NCBI GenBank assembly: GCA_963704595.1
Contig: OY969922.1
Location: 2,170,001 to 2,234,000, forward strand
DNA: 64,000 bases
From: Acuticoccus sp963704595
GTDB lineage: Bacteria > Pseudomonadota > Alphaproteobacteria > Rhizobiales > Amorphaceae
Direction: 5' to 3'
A model generated the notes under the pieces. It was not told where the DNA came from. It saw only the letters and a list, made by a program, of their open reading frames with translations, and made no database searches. Positions 50,415 to 59,355 of this stretch are shown piece after piece (position 1 is the stretch's first letter; every line of letters begins with the position of its first letter). Position numbers and translations under genes: made by a program.

Positions 50415-51299
50415 TCAGGCCGCGGCCTTCTCTTCGGCGGGGGCGGCGCCGCCGCCGAGGGCGGCGTTCTCGACCTCGTCGATCGTGGGGCGGGAGGAGA
50501 CGGAGATCGTCTTGCGGCCGTGCTCGAGCGCGATCTGCGGCATGGCGCCGTTGATGTAGGCAAGGAGCGCCTGCTTGGCGATGATGTAGGGCTGCATCTG
50601 CTTCTCGCGCACGTACTTGATCTTGGCCGACATAGGCGAGAAGAACGCGTAGGAGCCGAAGATGCCGAGAAAGGTGCCCACCAGCGCCGCGGCGATGAGG
50701 CCGCCGAGGATTTCGGGCGACTGGTCGATCGCGCCCATGGCCTTCACGATGCCGAGCACCGCGGCGACGATGCCGATCGCCGGCAGCGCATCCGCGATGT
50801 CTCCGAGCGCCAGTGCAGGCTTCAGCTTCTCCTTGCGGATGGTCGCGATCTCCTGGTCCATCAGCGCCTCGATCTCGAAGCCGCGGGCGTTTCCGATCAG
50901 GATCAGGCGGATATAGTCGCAGATGAAGGCGGTGAGTTGCTTGTCGCCCTTCAGGTGGGGCGAGGCCTGGAAGATCGACGATTCGTCCGGGTTGTCGACG
51001 TGGGCTTCGACCTCGTTGCGGGGCTTGGACTTGAGGTCCCGCATCAGCGCGTAGAGCGCGCCGAGGACTTCGAGGTAGACGGCGCGTTTGGGGGCGCGGC
51101 CGAGTGCGGCGTCGACCATCGCGACGCCGGTCTGCTTCAGCATCGCGACCGGGTTGGCGACCACGAAGATGCCAAGGGCGATGCCGAAGATAATCAGGAC
51201 TTCGAATGGCTGCCACAGGACGTCGACGTGACCGCCCATCGCCATGAAGCCGCCCAGCATCGAACCGACGCTGATAACAATGCCCAATATGAGTGCCAA
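50415..51299 (-). CDS. motA: Flagellar stator protein MotA
   Basis: A 294-residue proton-channel stator subunit. Helices include ALILGIVISVGSMLGGFMAM at the N-terminus and, near residues 165-215, DALPAIGIVAAVLGIVKAMG and SPEILGGLIAAALVGTFLGI, with FGSYAFFSPMSAKIKYVREK following. The proposed start is TTG at 51297-51299, giving MALILGIVISVG: it matches the family N-terminus and is preceded by GGGAGA at 7 bases. An upstream TTG at 51329 would add ten non-conserved residues. No ATG is available, so a rare start codon is probably real here. This gene heads the entire minus-strand block and is divergent from the DUF1217 gene. Confidence 0.94.
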   Translation of the reverse strand: MALILGIVISVGSMLGGFMAMGGHVDVLWQPFEVLIIFGIALGIFVVANPVAMLKQTGVAMVDAALGRAPKRAVYLEVLGALYALMRDLKSKPRNEVEAHVDNPDESSIFQASPHLKGDKQLTAFICDYIRLILIGNARGFEIEALMDQEIATIRKEKLKPALALGDIADALPAIGIVAAVLGIVKAMGAIDQSPEILGGLIAAALVGTFLGIFGSYAFFSPMSAKIKYVREKQMQPYIIAKQALLAYINGAMPQIALEHGRKTISVSSRPTIDEVENAALGGGAAPAEEKAAA

Positions 51300-51491
51300 G
51301 AGGTCATCTCCCGTTCTGCGCTGGCCCAATAGAACCGCGAACGGCTTGTGCGAGGCTGGAGATTAAGTCTGTCCGTAAGCGCATTCGTATCGCTCCGGCA
51401 GGACAGGTCCGGGCAAGCCCGAGGCGTCATTGTCTTCCCGACCGCGGACAGATGTTGATGAGTGTTGTTTCCGCTTTTGGGAGAGCCAGTC
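51300..51491. promoter_or_regulatory. Divergent control region between the two flagellar blocks
   Basis: A 190-base gap separates motA (minus) from the DUF1217 gene (plus), so it must feed both large flagellar blocks, about 23 kb one way and at least 12 kb the other. It would be a natural binding site for FtcR. No promoter boxes or palindromic operator could be called with confidence. A GGGAG ribosome site precedes the plus-strand ATG. Confidence 0.5.
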
Positions 51492-52274
51492 ATGGACGCC
51501 ACGATCGGATACCGCATCGTCGCACAGAACCTCGAACGTTCGCTGACGACCACCGCGAACAGCGCGCCCGTCAAACTTGAGTCGGACTACTGGCTCGAGA
51601 ATGCCGGCAAGATCACCTCGCTCGAGGGCTTCCTCGCCGACAGCCGCCTGTTCCGCTTCGCGATGACCGCATTCGGCCTCGAGGATCTCGCCAACGCCAA
51701 GGGCTACATGCGCAAGATCCTGGAGGAGGGGATCAGCGACCCCCTCAGCCTCGGCAACCGCACCAACGACCCGCGCATCGCCGAATTCGCCCGCACCTTC
51801 GACTTCGACACCTTCGGTTCCGACACCATGAGCCGCCAGAGCGCCGGCCAGGCGGTCGTTGACCGCTACGTGCGCCAGACGCTCGAAGTCCAGGCCGGCG
51901 AGCTCGACGGGGAAGGCGTGCGCCTCGCCCTCTACTTCGAGCGCAAGGCGCCGGAGGTCGAAACCGTCTACGAGCTCCTCGCCGACCCTGCGCTCCTCAA
52001 GGTGGTGCGCAGCGTCCTGGGGCTTCCGAAGGAGTTCTCCGGCGCCGACCTCGAGCGTCAGGCGGAGGTGATCGCCGACCGGTTCGACATCGCAGACCTC
52101 AAGGATCCGGAAAAACTGCGCGACCTCATCATCCGCTTCACCGCCGTGTGGGATGCGACGGAGAACGTGGCATCGAACCCGATCCTGCGGCTCTTCGGCG
52201 GCGGGCAGCAGCAGTCCACGGTTTCGCTCAACCTTGCACTCACGCTTTCAACCCTGCGGCTGGGAGGCCGATGA
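51492..52274 (+). CDS. DUF1217 family flagellar-cluster protein
   Basis: A 260-residue cytoplasmic protein of the DUF1217 family, which is restricted to flagellated alphaproteobacteria and sits before flgF. It starts MDATIGYRIVAQNLERSLTT. It carries two similar helical units: ITSLEGFLADSRLFRFAMTA with FGLEDLANAKGYMRKILEEG, and later VYELLADPALLKVVRSVLGL with PKEFSGADLERQAEVIADRF. This internal duplication is visible as repeated FAMTAFGLE / VVRSVLGLP motifs. No enzyme motif or export signal is visible. The stop is one base from the flgF ATG. Its function is not established; a role in rod or hook assembly is inferred from position. Confidence 0.85.
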   Translation: MDATIGYRIVAQNLERSLTTTANSAPVKLESDYWLENAGKITSLEGFLADSRLFRFAMTAFGLEDLANAKGYMRKILEEGISDPLSLGNRTNDPRIAEFARTFDFDTFGSDTMSRQSAGQAVVDRYVRQTLEVQAGELDGEGVRLALYFERKAPEVETVYELLADPALLKVVRSVLGLPKEFSGADLERQAEVIADRFDIADLKDPEKLRDLIIRFTAVWDATENVASNPILRLFGGGQQQSTVSLNLALTLSTLRLGGR

Positions 52275-52997
52275 ATGGCGTCTGATCTCTACGTTACCCT
52301 TTCCGGCCAGATCACGATGGACACCCGTCTGTCGACGGTGGCCAACAACGTCGCCAACATGCGCACCGCCGGTTTCCGTGCCGAGACGGTGGATTTCGGG
52401 ACCATCCTGTCGGCGACGCGCAGCCAGAACGTCGCCTTCGCGACCGTCGGCGAACAGCATATCGAGCGGCAGGGCGGCCCGGTCGAGGAGACCGGCAACG
52501 CGCTCGACATGGCGGTGGTCGGGGAAGGGTGGTTCGGCGTCCAGACCCCGAACGGCCTCGCCTATACCCGCGACGGCCGCTTCACCGTCAACGAGGCGGG
52601 CGATCTCATGACGCTGACCGGCTTCAACGTGGTCGACGAGGGCGGCGCGCCGATCGCGCTCGACCCCGAGCGGGGTCCGATCACCGTGGGCGCCGACGGC
52701 CTCGTCACGCAGGAGGGCGTCGCGGCCGGCAACCTCGGCCTCTTCGCCATCGCACCGGAGGCGACCCTCTCCCGCTACGGCGACACCGCCGTCCTGTCCG
52801 ACCTGCCGGCCGAACCCATCGTCGACCGGACCGCCAACGGCGTCCGCCAGGGCTACAGGGAAGGCTCCAACGTCAATCCCGTGCAGGCCATCACCGAGCT
52901 GATCACGGTCCAGCGCGCCTTCGAATACGGCAACACCGCCATGCGCGACCGCTTCCAGACCGTCCAGCAGGCCGTGCGCACGCTCGGCGCCGACTGA
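52275..52997 (+). CDS. flgF: Flagellar proximal rod protein FlgF
   Basis: A 240-residue axial protein. The N-terminus DLYVTLSGQITMDTRLSTVA, NNVANMRTAGFRAETVDFG is the FlgF variant of the rod motif. The C-terminus ANGVRQGYREGSNVNPVQAI, TELITVQRAFEYGNTAMRDR ends the axial coiled coil. It lacks the large hook domain of FlgE. The ATG directly follows the DUF1217 stop, so they are coupled. A gap of about 100 bases leads to fliI. Confidence 0.94.
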   Translation: MASDLYVTLSGQITMDTRLSTVANNVANMRTAGFRAETVDFGTILSATRSQNVAFATVGEQHIERQGGPVEETGNALDMAVVGEGWFGVQTPNGLAYTRDGRFTVNEAGDLMTLTGFNVVDEGGAPIALDPERGPITVGADGLVTQEGVAAGNLGLFAIAPEATLSRYGDTAVLSDLPAEPIVDRTANGVRQGYREGSNVNPVQAITELITVQRAFEYGNTAMRDRFQTVQQAVRTLGAD

Positions 52998-53096
52998 CGC
53001 CGGCTCGCGGCGCACCCGATCCTTGCCGCCGACGCCTGAACCACCCCCGGGAGGGGCGCGGCCGATGAAGGCCGCGAACGGGACGACCGAAGGCTC

Positions 53097-54455
53097 ATGA
53101 ACCGCCCGATGTCACAGCTGGAACTGCTTGCCGCGACGGTGGGCGGCCTCGATCTGCCCCCCGTCGTCCTCGCCGGGATCGTCGACGAGGCGACGCGCTC
53201 CGAGCGCTGGGTCCGTGGCCTGTCGCAGGACGCCGCGCTCGGCGATCAGCTCGAGATCAGCCACGTCGACGGGGGTGCGCTCGCCGAAATCATCAGGATC
53301 GACCAGAAGCGGTGCGTTGCGGCTCTCTATGAGCGCAAGGCCGCGGCCTTCCTTGGCGCCGAGGCTCTCCTGCGCGGCCCGTTCACCATCAGTCCGCACG
53401 ACAGCTGGAAGGGCCGCACGATCGATGCGCTCGGACGGCCTGTCGACGGCATGGGTCCGCTCATCAAGGGACCGCCACGCTCGGCCGACGCCAACCCGCC
53501 GCACGCCGTGGGCCGCACCAGGCTGACCCGCCCCCTCCACACCGGCGTCAAGGCGATCGACCTCTTCGCGCCGCTGGTGGAGGGGCAACGGATCGGCATC
53601 TTCGCAGGCTCCGGCGTCGGCAAGTCGACCCTTCTCGGGATGCTCGCCGGTACCGGCGGTGTCGACACGGTGGTCGCCGGCCTCATCGGCGAGCGCGGCC
53701 GCGAGGTCGGCGAAATCCTCGCCGGTCCGCTGGCGGCGAGCCGCGCGCGCACCATCGCGGTGACGTCCACGGCGGACGAGACCGCCCTGATGCGCCGCCA
53801 GGCGCTCCGCGCCGCGATTTCCGTCGCCGAATATTTCCGCGACAAGGGCGAGCGCGTCCTGCTCCTCGTCGACAGCCTGACGCGGGCCGCCCAGGCGATG
53901 CGCGACGTGGCGCTCTCGGCTGGCGAGCCGCCGGTTGCCCGTGGCTTTCCGCCGAGCGTCTTCTCAGAACTCGCCCGCGCCACGGAGCGCGCCGGGCAGG
54001 GCGCAGGCGGCGGCTCGATGACGGCGATCTTCTGCGTCCTCGTCGACGGCGACGACCTCGACGACCCGATCGCCGACGCCGCGAGAGGCACGCTCGACGG
54101 GCACATCATCCTGTCGCGCGAACTCGCCGAAGCGGGGCGCTTCCCCGCGATCGACCCGCTCGCGTCGCTGTCGCGTCTCGCGCCAGTGGCATTCACGGCG
54201 GAGGAGGCGGAGCTGTCGCGTCACTTGCGCCGTCTCATCTCCCGCTTCGAGGAAACGCGCGACCTCAGGCTCCTCAGCGGCTACCAGCCCGGCCAGGATG
54301 CCGAGCTCGACCGCGCCGTCACCATCGTCCCGAAGCTGCAGAACGCGCTGCTTCAGCGCCCGTCCGACCCGCTCTGCCGCGACGCATTCGCCGAGCTTGC
54401 CGCCATCCTGTCAGGCCGCGAGGGCGAGGGGGAACCCGCGCCCGTCCAAGCCTGA
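53097..54455 (+). CDS. fliI: Flagellum-specific ATPase FliI
   Basis: A 452-residue F1-beta-like ATPase that energises flagellar export. Walker A is GSGVGKST at residues 171-178 within IGIFAGSGVGKSTLLGMLAG. Walker B is VLLLVDSLTRAAQAMRDVAL. The family LYERKAAAFLGAEALLRGPF and TRLTRPLHTGVKAIDLFAPL blocks precede them. The C-terminal domain holds GGGSMTAIFCVLVDGDDLDD and FPAIDPLASLSRLAPVAFTA. The regulator FliH is encoded in the opposite block. The ATG at 53097 overlaps no gene; a further ATG at 53109 (MSQLELL) is an alternative start. Confidence 0.96.
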   Translation: MNRPMSQLELLAATVGGLDLPPVVLAGIVDEATRSERWVRGLSQDAALGDQLEISHVDGGALAEIIRIDQKRCVAALYERKAAAFLGAEALLRGPFTISPHDSWKGRTIDALGRPVDGMGPLIKGPPRSADANPPHAVGRTRLTRPLHTGVKAIDLFAPLVEGQRIGIFAGSGVGKSTLLGMLAGTGGVDTVVAGLIGERGREVGEILAGPLAASRARTIAVTSTADETALMRRQALRAAISVAEYFRDKGERVLLLVDSLTRAAQAMRDVALSAGEPPVARGFPPSVFSELARATERAGQGAGGGSMTAIFCVLVDGDDLDDPIADAARGTLDGHIILSRELAEAGRFPAIDPLASLSRLAPVAFTAEEAELSRHLRRLISRFEETRDLRLLSGYQPGQDAELDRAVTIVPKLQNALLQRPSDPLCRDAFAELAAILSGREGEGEPAPVQA

Positions 54456-54556
54456 GGCAAGGCGCTTCTTACAAACTGCTATCCGCAAGCCGATGGTCTG
54501 GCCGTCCCCTGTGACGCACGCCGCCAGCCGACACGGCGCCCATGAAAGGGATTTGG

Positions 54557-55945
54557 ATGAGCCTCTATAACGTACTGAGGACGGGTGTTTCAGGAATGCA
54601 AGCACAGTCCTACAAGCTCGGCACGGTCGCCGATAACATCGCCAACTCCGGGACGGTCGGTTACAAGCGCGCAACCACCGAATTCTCGTCGCTGATCCTG
54701 AATGCCGGACCGCAGTCCTACGCCTCCGGCGCGGTGACCGCGAACGTGCGCCACAACGTCTCCCAGCAGGGCGCGCTCACCTACACCCTGTCGAAGACCG
54801 ATCTTGCGATCCAGGGCGACGGCTTCTTCATCGTGCAGGATTCCAAGGGTGGCGACTTCCTCACCCGCGCCGGCTCCTTCGTGATCGACGGCCAGACCGG
54901 CAACCTGATGAACGCCGCCGGCTTCGCGCTCCTCGGCTATCCGAGCATCGACGGGCAGGACGTCGCGATCACCCTCAACGACACCGCGGGCCTCGAGCGC
55001 ATCTCGACCGACTACATGAACATGCGCGCGACGCCGTCCACGATCGGCGTCTACCGCGCCAACCTGAACGCCGGCGAGGAAGCCGTCGTCGGCGATACCC
55101 CGTCCGACAACCTTGCGACTTCCAACTTCACCACCCGTTCCTCCGTCGTCGCCTACGACGATCTCGGCCGCGAGGTGACGCTCGACTTCTACTGGACCAA
55201 GGTCCAGGACTACGACCCGTCCGGCCCGACGCCGCCCCAGTGGGAGGTGACGGTGTTCGACCAGTCCACCGCCGCCACCACGCCGACGACGCCGTTCCCC
55301 TACGGCAACCCCAATCCGCCGATCGGCGGCGCGACGCCGGCCAACCCGATCCTCGCCCAGGCCACCATCACGTTCGACCAGAGCACCGGCTCGATCTCGA
55401 ACATCGCCTCCGTGGTGCCTGGCACCGCCTACTCGGGCGCCGTCGACCCCACCGACCCGACGCTTTCGGCTCTTCTCGAGATCCAGCTTCCCAACGCCAC
55501 CGAGCCGGTGGTGATCGACATCACCAACATGACCCAGTTCTCGGCCGACTTCGAGCCGCTGGAGGTCGCGGTGAACGGCAACGCGCCGGCGACGGTGCAG
55601 GACGTCGCGGTCTCCGAGGATGGCCGCGTCTTCGCCATCTACGAGGATGGCGGGGAGGTGGAATTCTACCGCCTGCCGCTCGCAAACGTTCCGAGCCCCG
55701 ACCAGCTGAGGCCCTATTCGGGCAACATCTACGGCGTCTCGAACGAGTCCGGGGATCTCAGGATCGCCCTGCCGGACGATGCCGGCAACGGCTCGCTGCG
55801 GGTCGGCGCGGTGGAGCAGTCCAACGTCGAGCTCGCCGACGAGCTGACCGACATGATCATCTCCCAGCGCGCCTACACGGCCAACTCCAAGAGCTTCCAG
55901 ACCGGCAACGAGCTTCTCGAAGTTCTGGTCAACCTGAAGCGCTAG
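54557..55945 (+). CDS. flgE: Flagellar hook protein FlgE
   Basis: A 462-residue hook subunit. The N-terminus MSLYNVLRTGVSGMQAQSYK, LGTVADNIANSGTVGYKRAT is the hook form of the axial motif. The variable central domains cover about 100-380 and include TTPFPYGNPNPPIGGATPAN, a Pro/Gly surface loop. The C-terminal SNVELADELTDMIISQRAYT, ANSKSFQTGNELLEVLVNLK is the FlgE signature. The ATG at 54557 fits the family start; the in-frame ATG five codons upstream is less likely. It begins an operon-like run flgE-flgK-flgL-flaF-flbT-flgD-fliQ. Confidence 0.95.
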   Translation: MSLYNVLRTGVSGMQAQSYKLGTVADNIANSGTVGYKRATTEFSSLILNAGPQSYASGAVTANVRHNVSQQGALTYTLSKTDLAIQGDGFFIVQDSKGGDFLTRAGSFVIDGQTGNLMNAAGFALLGYPSIDGQDVAITLNDTAGLERISTDYMNMRATPSTIGVYRANLNAGEEAVVGDTPSDNLATSNFTTRSSVVAYDDLGREVTLDFYWTKVQDYDPSGPTPPQWEVTVFDQSTAATTPTTPFPYGNPNPPIGGATPANPILAQATITFDQSTGSISNIASVVPGTAYSGAVDPTDPTLSALLEIQLPNATEPVVIDITNMTQFSADFEPLEVAVNGNAPATVQDVAVSEDGRVFAIYEDGGEVEFYRLPLANVPSPDQLRPYSGNIYGVSNESGDLRIALPDDAGNGSLRVGAVEQSNVELADELTDMIISQRAYTANSKSFQTGNELLEVLVNLKR

Positions 55946-55955
55946 GACCCCAGCC

Positions 55956-57341
55956 ATGAGCCTCGACGTCGCCATCAACGTTGCGCGCCAGTCCCTTCTG
56001 GCGTCGCAGTATCAGATCGCGCTTTCCAGCCGCAACGTGGCGGCCGCCGGCGATCCGGACCGTTCGCGCGTGTCCGCCGCGCTGGCGACCACGATCGACG
56101 GCGGCGTCCGGGTCGCCTCGGTGCGCCGGCCGGAGGACATGGCCGTCTTCAAGCGGATGATCGCGGCGACCGCCGCCACCGCCGAGCGCGACGCAGTCCT
56201 CACCCAGCTCGAAGTGATCGCCGAGACCGTCGGCGATCCGGAGTACGGCACATCGGTCGGCGCCCTCATCGGCGACCTCCAGTCCGCGCTCGCCGACTAT
56301 TCGAACGCGCCCGACGACCCGCTGTTCGGCCGCTCGGTGGTGGAGCGCGGCCGCGACGTCACCGACGCGCTGCGCCGTGTCACCAACGACCTGCTCCTCG
56401 CCCGCGAGGAGGCCGACCGCAGGATGGACGCCAGCGTCAAGGAGGTGAACCGCCTCCTCGGCGAGTACGACCAGGCCAACCGCGCCGTCGTCGTCTCGAC
56501 ACTGTCCGGCACCGACGCCACCATGCACCTCGACCGGCGCGATGCCATCATCTCCGAACTCTCGGCCCACATCGGCATCACGACGCTGGGGCGCGAGAAC
56601 AACGACATGGCGCTCTTCACCGAAGGTGGGGTGACCCTTTTCGACAGAGAGGCCCGCTCGGTCACCTTCGAGCGGACGGCGGTCTACACCTCCGGCACCA
56701 TCGGCGGCGAGGTCTACGTCGACGGGGTTCCCGTGACCGGGGCGGGGGCGCCGATGCCTTCCACCTCGGGCAGCATCGTCGGCAATGCCTACGTGCGCGA
56801 CACGGTGGTCCCCACGTACCAGCTCCAGATGGACGAGATCGCCCGCGAGCTCACCGACATCTTCGCCGACGGCATCGGCAGCCTGTTCACCAACGGCGGC
56901 GGACCGGACTATGCCGGCACCATCGCCATCGGCGCGGGGGTCGATCCCTCGCAGGGCGGTGCGGTCGAGAACCTGCGCGACGGGACCGGCAATCCGTCGG
57001 GCTACGCCGCCTATGCCGACCGGCTCCTCGCGCTCGGCAACCAGCTGACGGCGGTGACGGCGTTCGACCCGTCGGCCGAACTCATCGCCAACGGCTCCCT
57101 CCTCGACTTTGCCACCCAGTCCGCCGGCTGGCTCGAAGGCCTCAGGATGAGCGTCCAGATCGACGCCGACACCGAGGCTGCGATCCTCGTCCAGGCGTCC
57201 GACGCGCTGTCGCGGGTCACCGGCGTCAACCTCGACGACGAGTACGCCCGCCAGCTGATGCTGGAGCGCAGCTTCAACGCATCGTCGCGGCTGATCGGCG
57301 TCATCGATGAAATGTTCGACTCCCTCCTGAGGATCGTCTGA
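55956..57341 (+). CDS. flgK: Hook-filament junction protein FlgK (HAP1)
   Basis: A 461-residue junction protein. The N-terminus SLDVAINVARQSLLASQYQI, ALSSRNVAAAGDPDRSRVSA is a FlgK-type axial motif. The central part includes VVVSTLSGTDATMHLDRRDA and IISELSAHIGITTLGRENND, typical of HAP1. The C-terminus DALSRVTGVNLDDEYARQLM, LERSFNASSRLIGVIDEMFD completes the coiled-coil end. The start is 10 bases after flgE and the stop shares its A with the flgL ATG (TGATG), so the three are coupled. Confidence 0.93.
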   Translation: MSLDVAINVARQSLLASQYQIALSSRNVAAAGDPDRSRVSAALATTIDGGVRVASVRRPEDMAVFKRMIAATAATAERDAVLTQLEVIAETVGDPEYGTSVGALIGDLQSALADYSNAPDDPLFGRSVVERGRDVTDALRRVTNDLLLAREEADRRMDASVKEVNRLLGEYDQANRAVVVSTLSGTDATMHLDRRDAIISELSAHIGITTLGRENNDMALFTEGGVTLFDREARSVTFERTAVYTSGTIGGEVYVDGVPVTGAGAPMPSTSGSIVGNAYVRDTVVPTYQLQMDEIARELTDIFADGIGSLFTNGGGPDYAGTIAIGAGVDPSQGGAVENLRDGTGNPSGYAAYADRLLALGNQLTAVTAFDPSAELIANGSLLDFATQSAGWLEGLRMSVQIDADTEAAILVQASDALSRVTGVNLDDEYARQLMLERSFNASSRLIGVIDEMFDSLLRIV

Positions 57342-58378
57342 TGGAAACGACCTACGTTTCGACGGCTTCGCTGAGAAATCAGCCGCGTCTTGAGATCCAG
57401 CGGATCCAGGCCGAGCTCGTCAACCGCACCTCCGAGCTTGCCACCGGCCGCAAGGCCGATGTCGGCCTCGCGCTCGGCACCGACACCGGGCGCATGGTCT
57501 CGCTGCGCAACGAGGTCGGCCTCCTCGAGACCCTGATGCGGTCCAACGGCGTGGCATCGGCGCGGCTGACCCTGATCCAGGCCGCGCTGAGCGACATCCG
57601 CGAGAACGCGTCGGACGTGCTCAACTCGGTCATCGCACTGCCGCAGGGCTACACGTCCGCCGTCCTCATCGAGCAGGAAGGCCGCGCAGCGCTCGACCGG
57701 CTGGCCGACCGGCTGAACGGCTCGGACGGGCGCAGCTTCCTGTTCAGCGGCACCGACACGACCAACGCGCCGTTCACCCGCTTCGAGGATGGCCCTGAGG
57801 CGGCGATCGCGGCCGCCTTCCTGACGAAGTTCGGCGTTGCCGTCGGCAGTGCCGGGGCCGCCGCGATCAGTGCCGCCGACATGACCGACTTCCTCGACAA
57901 CGAGTTCGCCGCCCTGTTCGACGATCCGGACTGGGGCACCCTCTGGTCGAGCGCCTCGGACGAGGACCTGACGAGCCGGATCGCGATTTCGGAGCGGGTC
58001 AAGACCGGCACCAACGCGAACGAGCCGTCCTTGCGTCTCGTCGCCGAAGGGATGAGCGCCATTGCGGCGCTCGGCCTCTCCGCCCTGTCGCAGGACACGC
58101 GGCAGGTGGTGATCTCGGCCGCTCGACTGCGGGTCGGCCAGGCCGTCAGCGATGTCGCCGCGCTTCAGAGCGAGCTCGGATACTCGCAGAACGCGATCTC
58201 GCGCGCCGACGAGCGGATGCTGCTCGCCCGCGACCTCCTCACCCGCACCATCGTCGATTCCGAAGGTGCGGACGTGACCGAGGCCAAGGTGCGGGTCGAT
58301 CTCCTCACCACCCAACTCGAGATGAGCTTTGCGCTGACCGGTCAGCTCGCCCGCCTCAGCATCCTCAACTACGCCTAA
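57341..58378 (+). CDS. flgL: Hook-filament junction protein FlgL (HAP3)
   Basis: A 345-residue flagellin-like junction protein. N-terminal METTYVSTASLRNQPRLEIQ, RIQAELVNRTSELATGRKAD and the later RGPSFLFSGTD-like stretch (DGRSFLFSGTDTTNAPFTRF) place it with FlgL. The C-terminal SELGYSQNAISRADERMLLA, KVRVDLLTTQLEMSFALTGQ, LARLSILNYA resembles flagellin ends. It follows flgK with a 1-base overlap and is followed by flaF after 10 bases. Its presence with FlgK and two flagellins completes the junction and filament set; the cap protein FliD was not seen, as expected for this group. Confidence 0.92.
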   Translation: METTYVSTASLRNQPRLEIQRIQAELVNRTSELATGRKADVGLALGTDTGRMVSLRNEVGLLETLMRSNGVASARLTLIQAALSDIRENASDVLNSVIALPQGYTSAVLIEQEGRAALDRLADRLNGSDGRSFLFSGTDTTNAPFTRFEDGPEAAIAAAFLTKFGVAVGSAGAAAISAADMTDFLDNEFAALFDDPDWGTLWSSASDEDLTSRIAISERVKTGTNANEPSLRLVAEGMSAIAALGLSALSQDTRQVVISAARLRVGQAVSDVAALQSELGYSQNAISRADERMLLARDLLTRTIVDSEGADVTEAKVRVDLLTTQLEMSFALTGQLARLSILNYA

Positions 58379-58388
58379 GGAGTTCCCC

Positions 58389-58739
58389 GTGCGGGCTGAT
58401 GAATATGCAGATGTCCGGCAGACCGCGCCATCGTTGGCCCGTGAACAGGAGGTTGAGGCTTTTGAGACAGGGATCGCACTGATGGAGGCGGCGCGCGGCC
58501 ATCCGGCCCAGTCGGCCGAGGCGGTCACTGCCGCCCGCTATATCCAGAGGCTTTGGCGGTACCTCCTCAAGGACGTCAACAGTCCCGCCAACGAACTCTC
58601 GGACGAGCTCAAGGCCAATCTCGTCTCGATCGGCCTGTTTGTCTTCAAGGAAACCGACCGAATTCTTGCCAGCGATTCCACCGACTGGTCTGGCCTCATC
58701 GAAATCAACCGCACCGTGCGCGAAGGATTGTCATCATGA
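58389..58739 (+). CDS. flaF: Flagellin biosynthesis regulator FlaF
   Basis: A 116-residue FlaF, an alphaproteobacterial protein that promotes flagellin translation and secretion, opposing FlbT. Features are the N-terminal SLAREQEVEAFETGIALMEA, AARYIQRLWRYLLKDVNSPA with ELSDELKANLVSIGLFVFKE, and the C-terminal SDSTDWSGLIEINRTVREGL. The start is GTG or ATG-equivalent at 58389 ten bases after flgL. The stop overlaps the flbT ATG by four bases (ATGA), so the antagonistic pair is cotranslated. Confidence 0.94.
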   Translation: MRADEYADVRQTAPSLAREQEVEAFETGIALMEAARGHPAQSAEAVTAARYIQRLWRYLLKDVNSPANELSDELKANLVSIGLFVFKETDRILASDSTDWSGLIEINRTVREGLSS

Positions 58740-59344
58740 ACGGACCGCGGCCCCGGCGCCCCCGGCGCGAGGACGACAATGCGACCCACAATGGGACCGG
58801 AATGCGGCCCATGCACATCTCGCTTCGCTCAGGCGAACGGCTGTTCCTGAACGGCGCGGTCCTTCGCGTCGACCGGAAGGTGACGCTCGAACTCCTGAAC
58901 GACGCGACGTTCCTGCTCGAGAACCACGTCCTCCAGGTGGAGGACACGACGACGCCGCTGCGCCAGCTCTACTTCGCGGCGCAGGCGATGCTGATGGACC
59001 CGCAGAATGCAAGGTCGAGCCGTGCCCTGTTCAACGCCATGGCGGCGGACCTCAGGAACGCGCTGACCTCCGAGCGCCTCATCAAGGGGCTCGACGAAGC
59101 GTGTTCGCTGATCGCCGCCGAACGCCCGTTCCAGGCGCTCAAGGCGCTGCGCGCGCTGTTCGACGAGGAGGCCACGGTGCTGGCGAGCCAGGCAAGGCCC
59201 GCCCGGCCAGAGGAGCGGGACCCCGGCCGCGCCGGGGACAGCGACGCGATCGGCCCCGTGGTGCCGCCGCAGAACTACGGGCAGGGCCCGAGCGGCGCGC
59301 GCGGCGGCCAGTCCGGCGCCTCGACCATCCTGCAGCAACACTAG
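58736..59344 (+). CDS. flbT: Flagellin translational repressor FlbT
   Basis: A 202-residue FlbT, which binds the flagellin mRNA leader and limits its translation and stability in Caulobacter relatives. The conserved core is MHISLRSGERLFLNGAVLRV, DRKVTLELLNDATFLLENHV and QLYFAAQAMLMDPQNARSSR. The C-terminal 50 residues are a Pro/Gly/Gln-rich extension beyond the usual family end. The ATG at 58736 forms an ATGA overlap with flaF, supporting it; the conserved FlbT start corresponds to the Met at 58811, so about 25 N-terminal residues are additional and might be a false extension. The targets are presumably the two flagellin mRNAs on the opposite strand. Confidence 0.93.
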   Translation: MNGPRPRRPRREDDNATHNGTGMRPMHISLRSGERLFLNGAVLRVDRKVTLELLNDATFLLENHVLQVEDTTTPLRQLYFAAQAMLMDPQNARSSRALFNAMAADLRNALTSERLIKGLDEACSLIAAERPFQALKALRALFDEEATVLASQARPARPEERDPGRAGDSDAIGPVVPPQNYGQGPSGARGGQSGASTILQQH

Positions 59345-59355
59345 GAGAGGGCACG

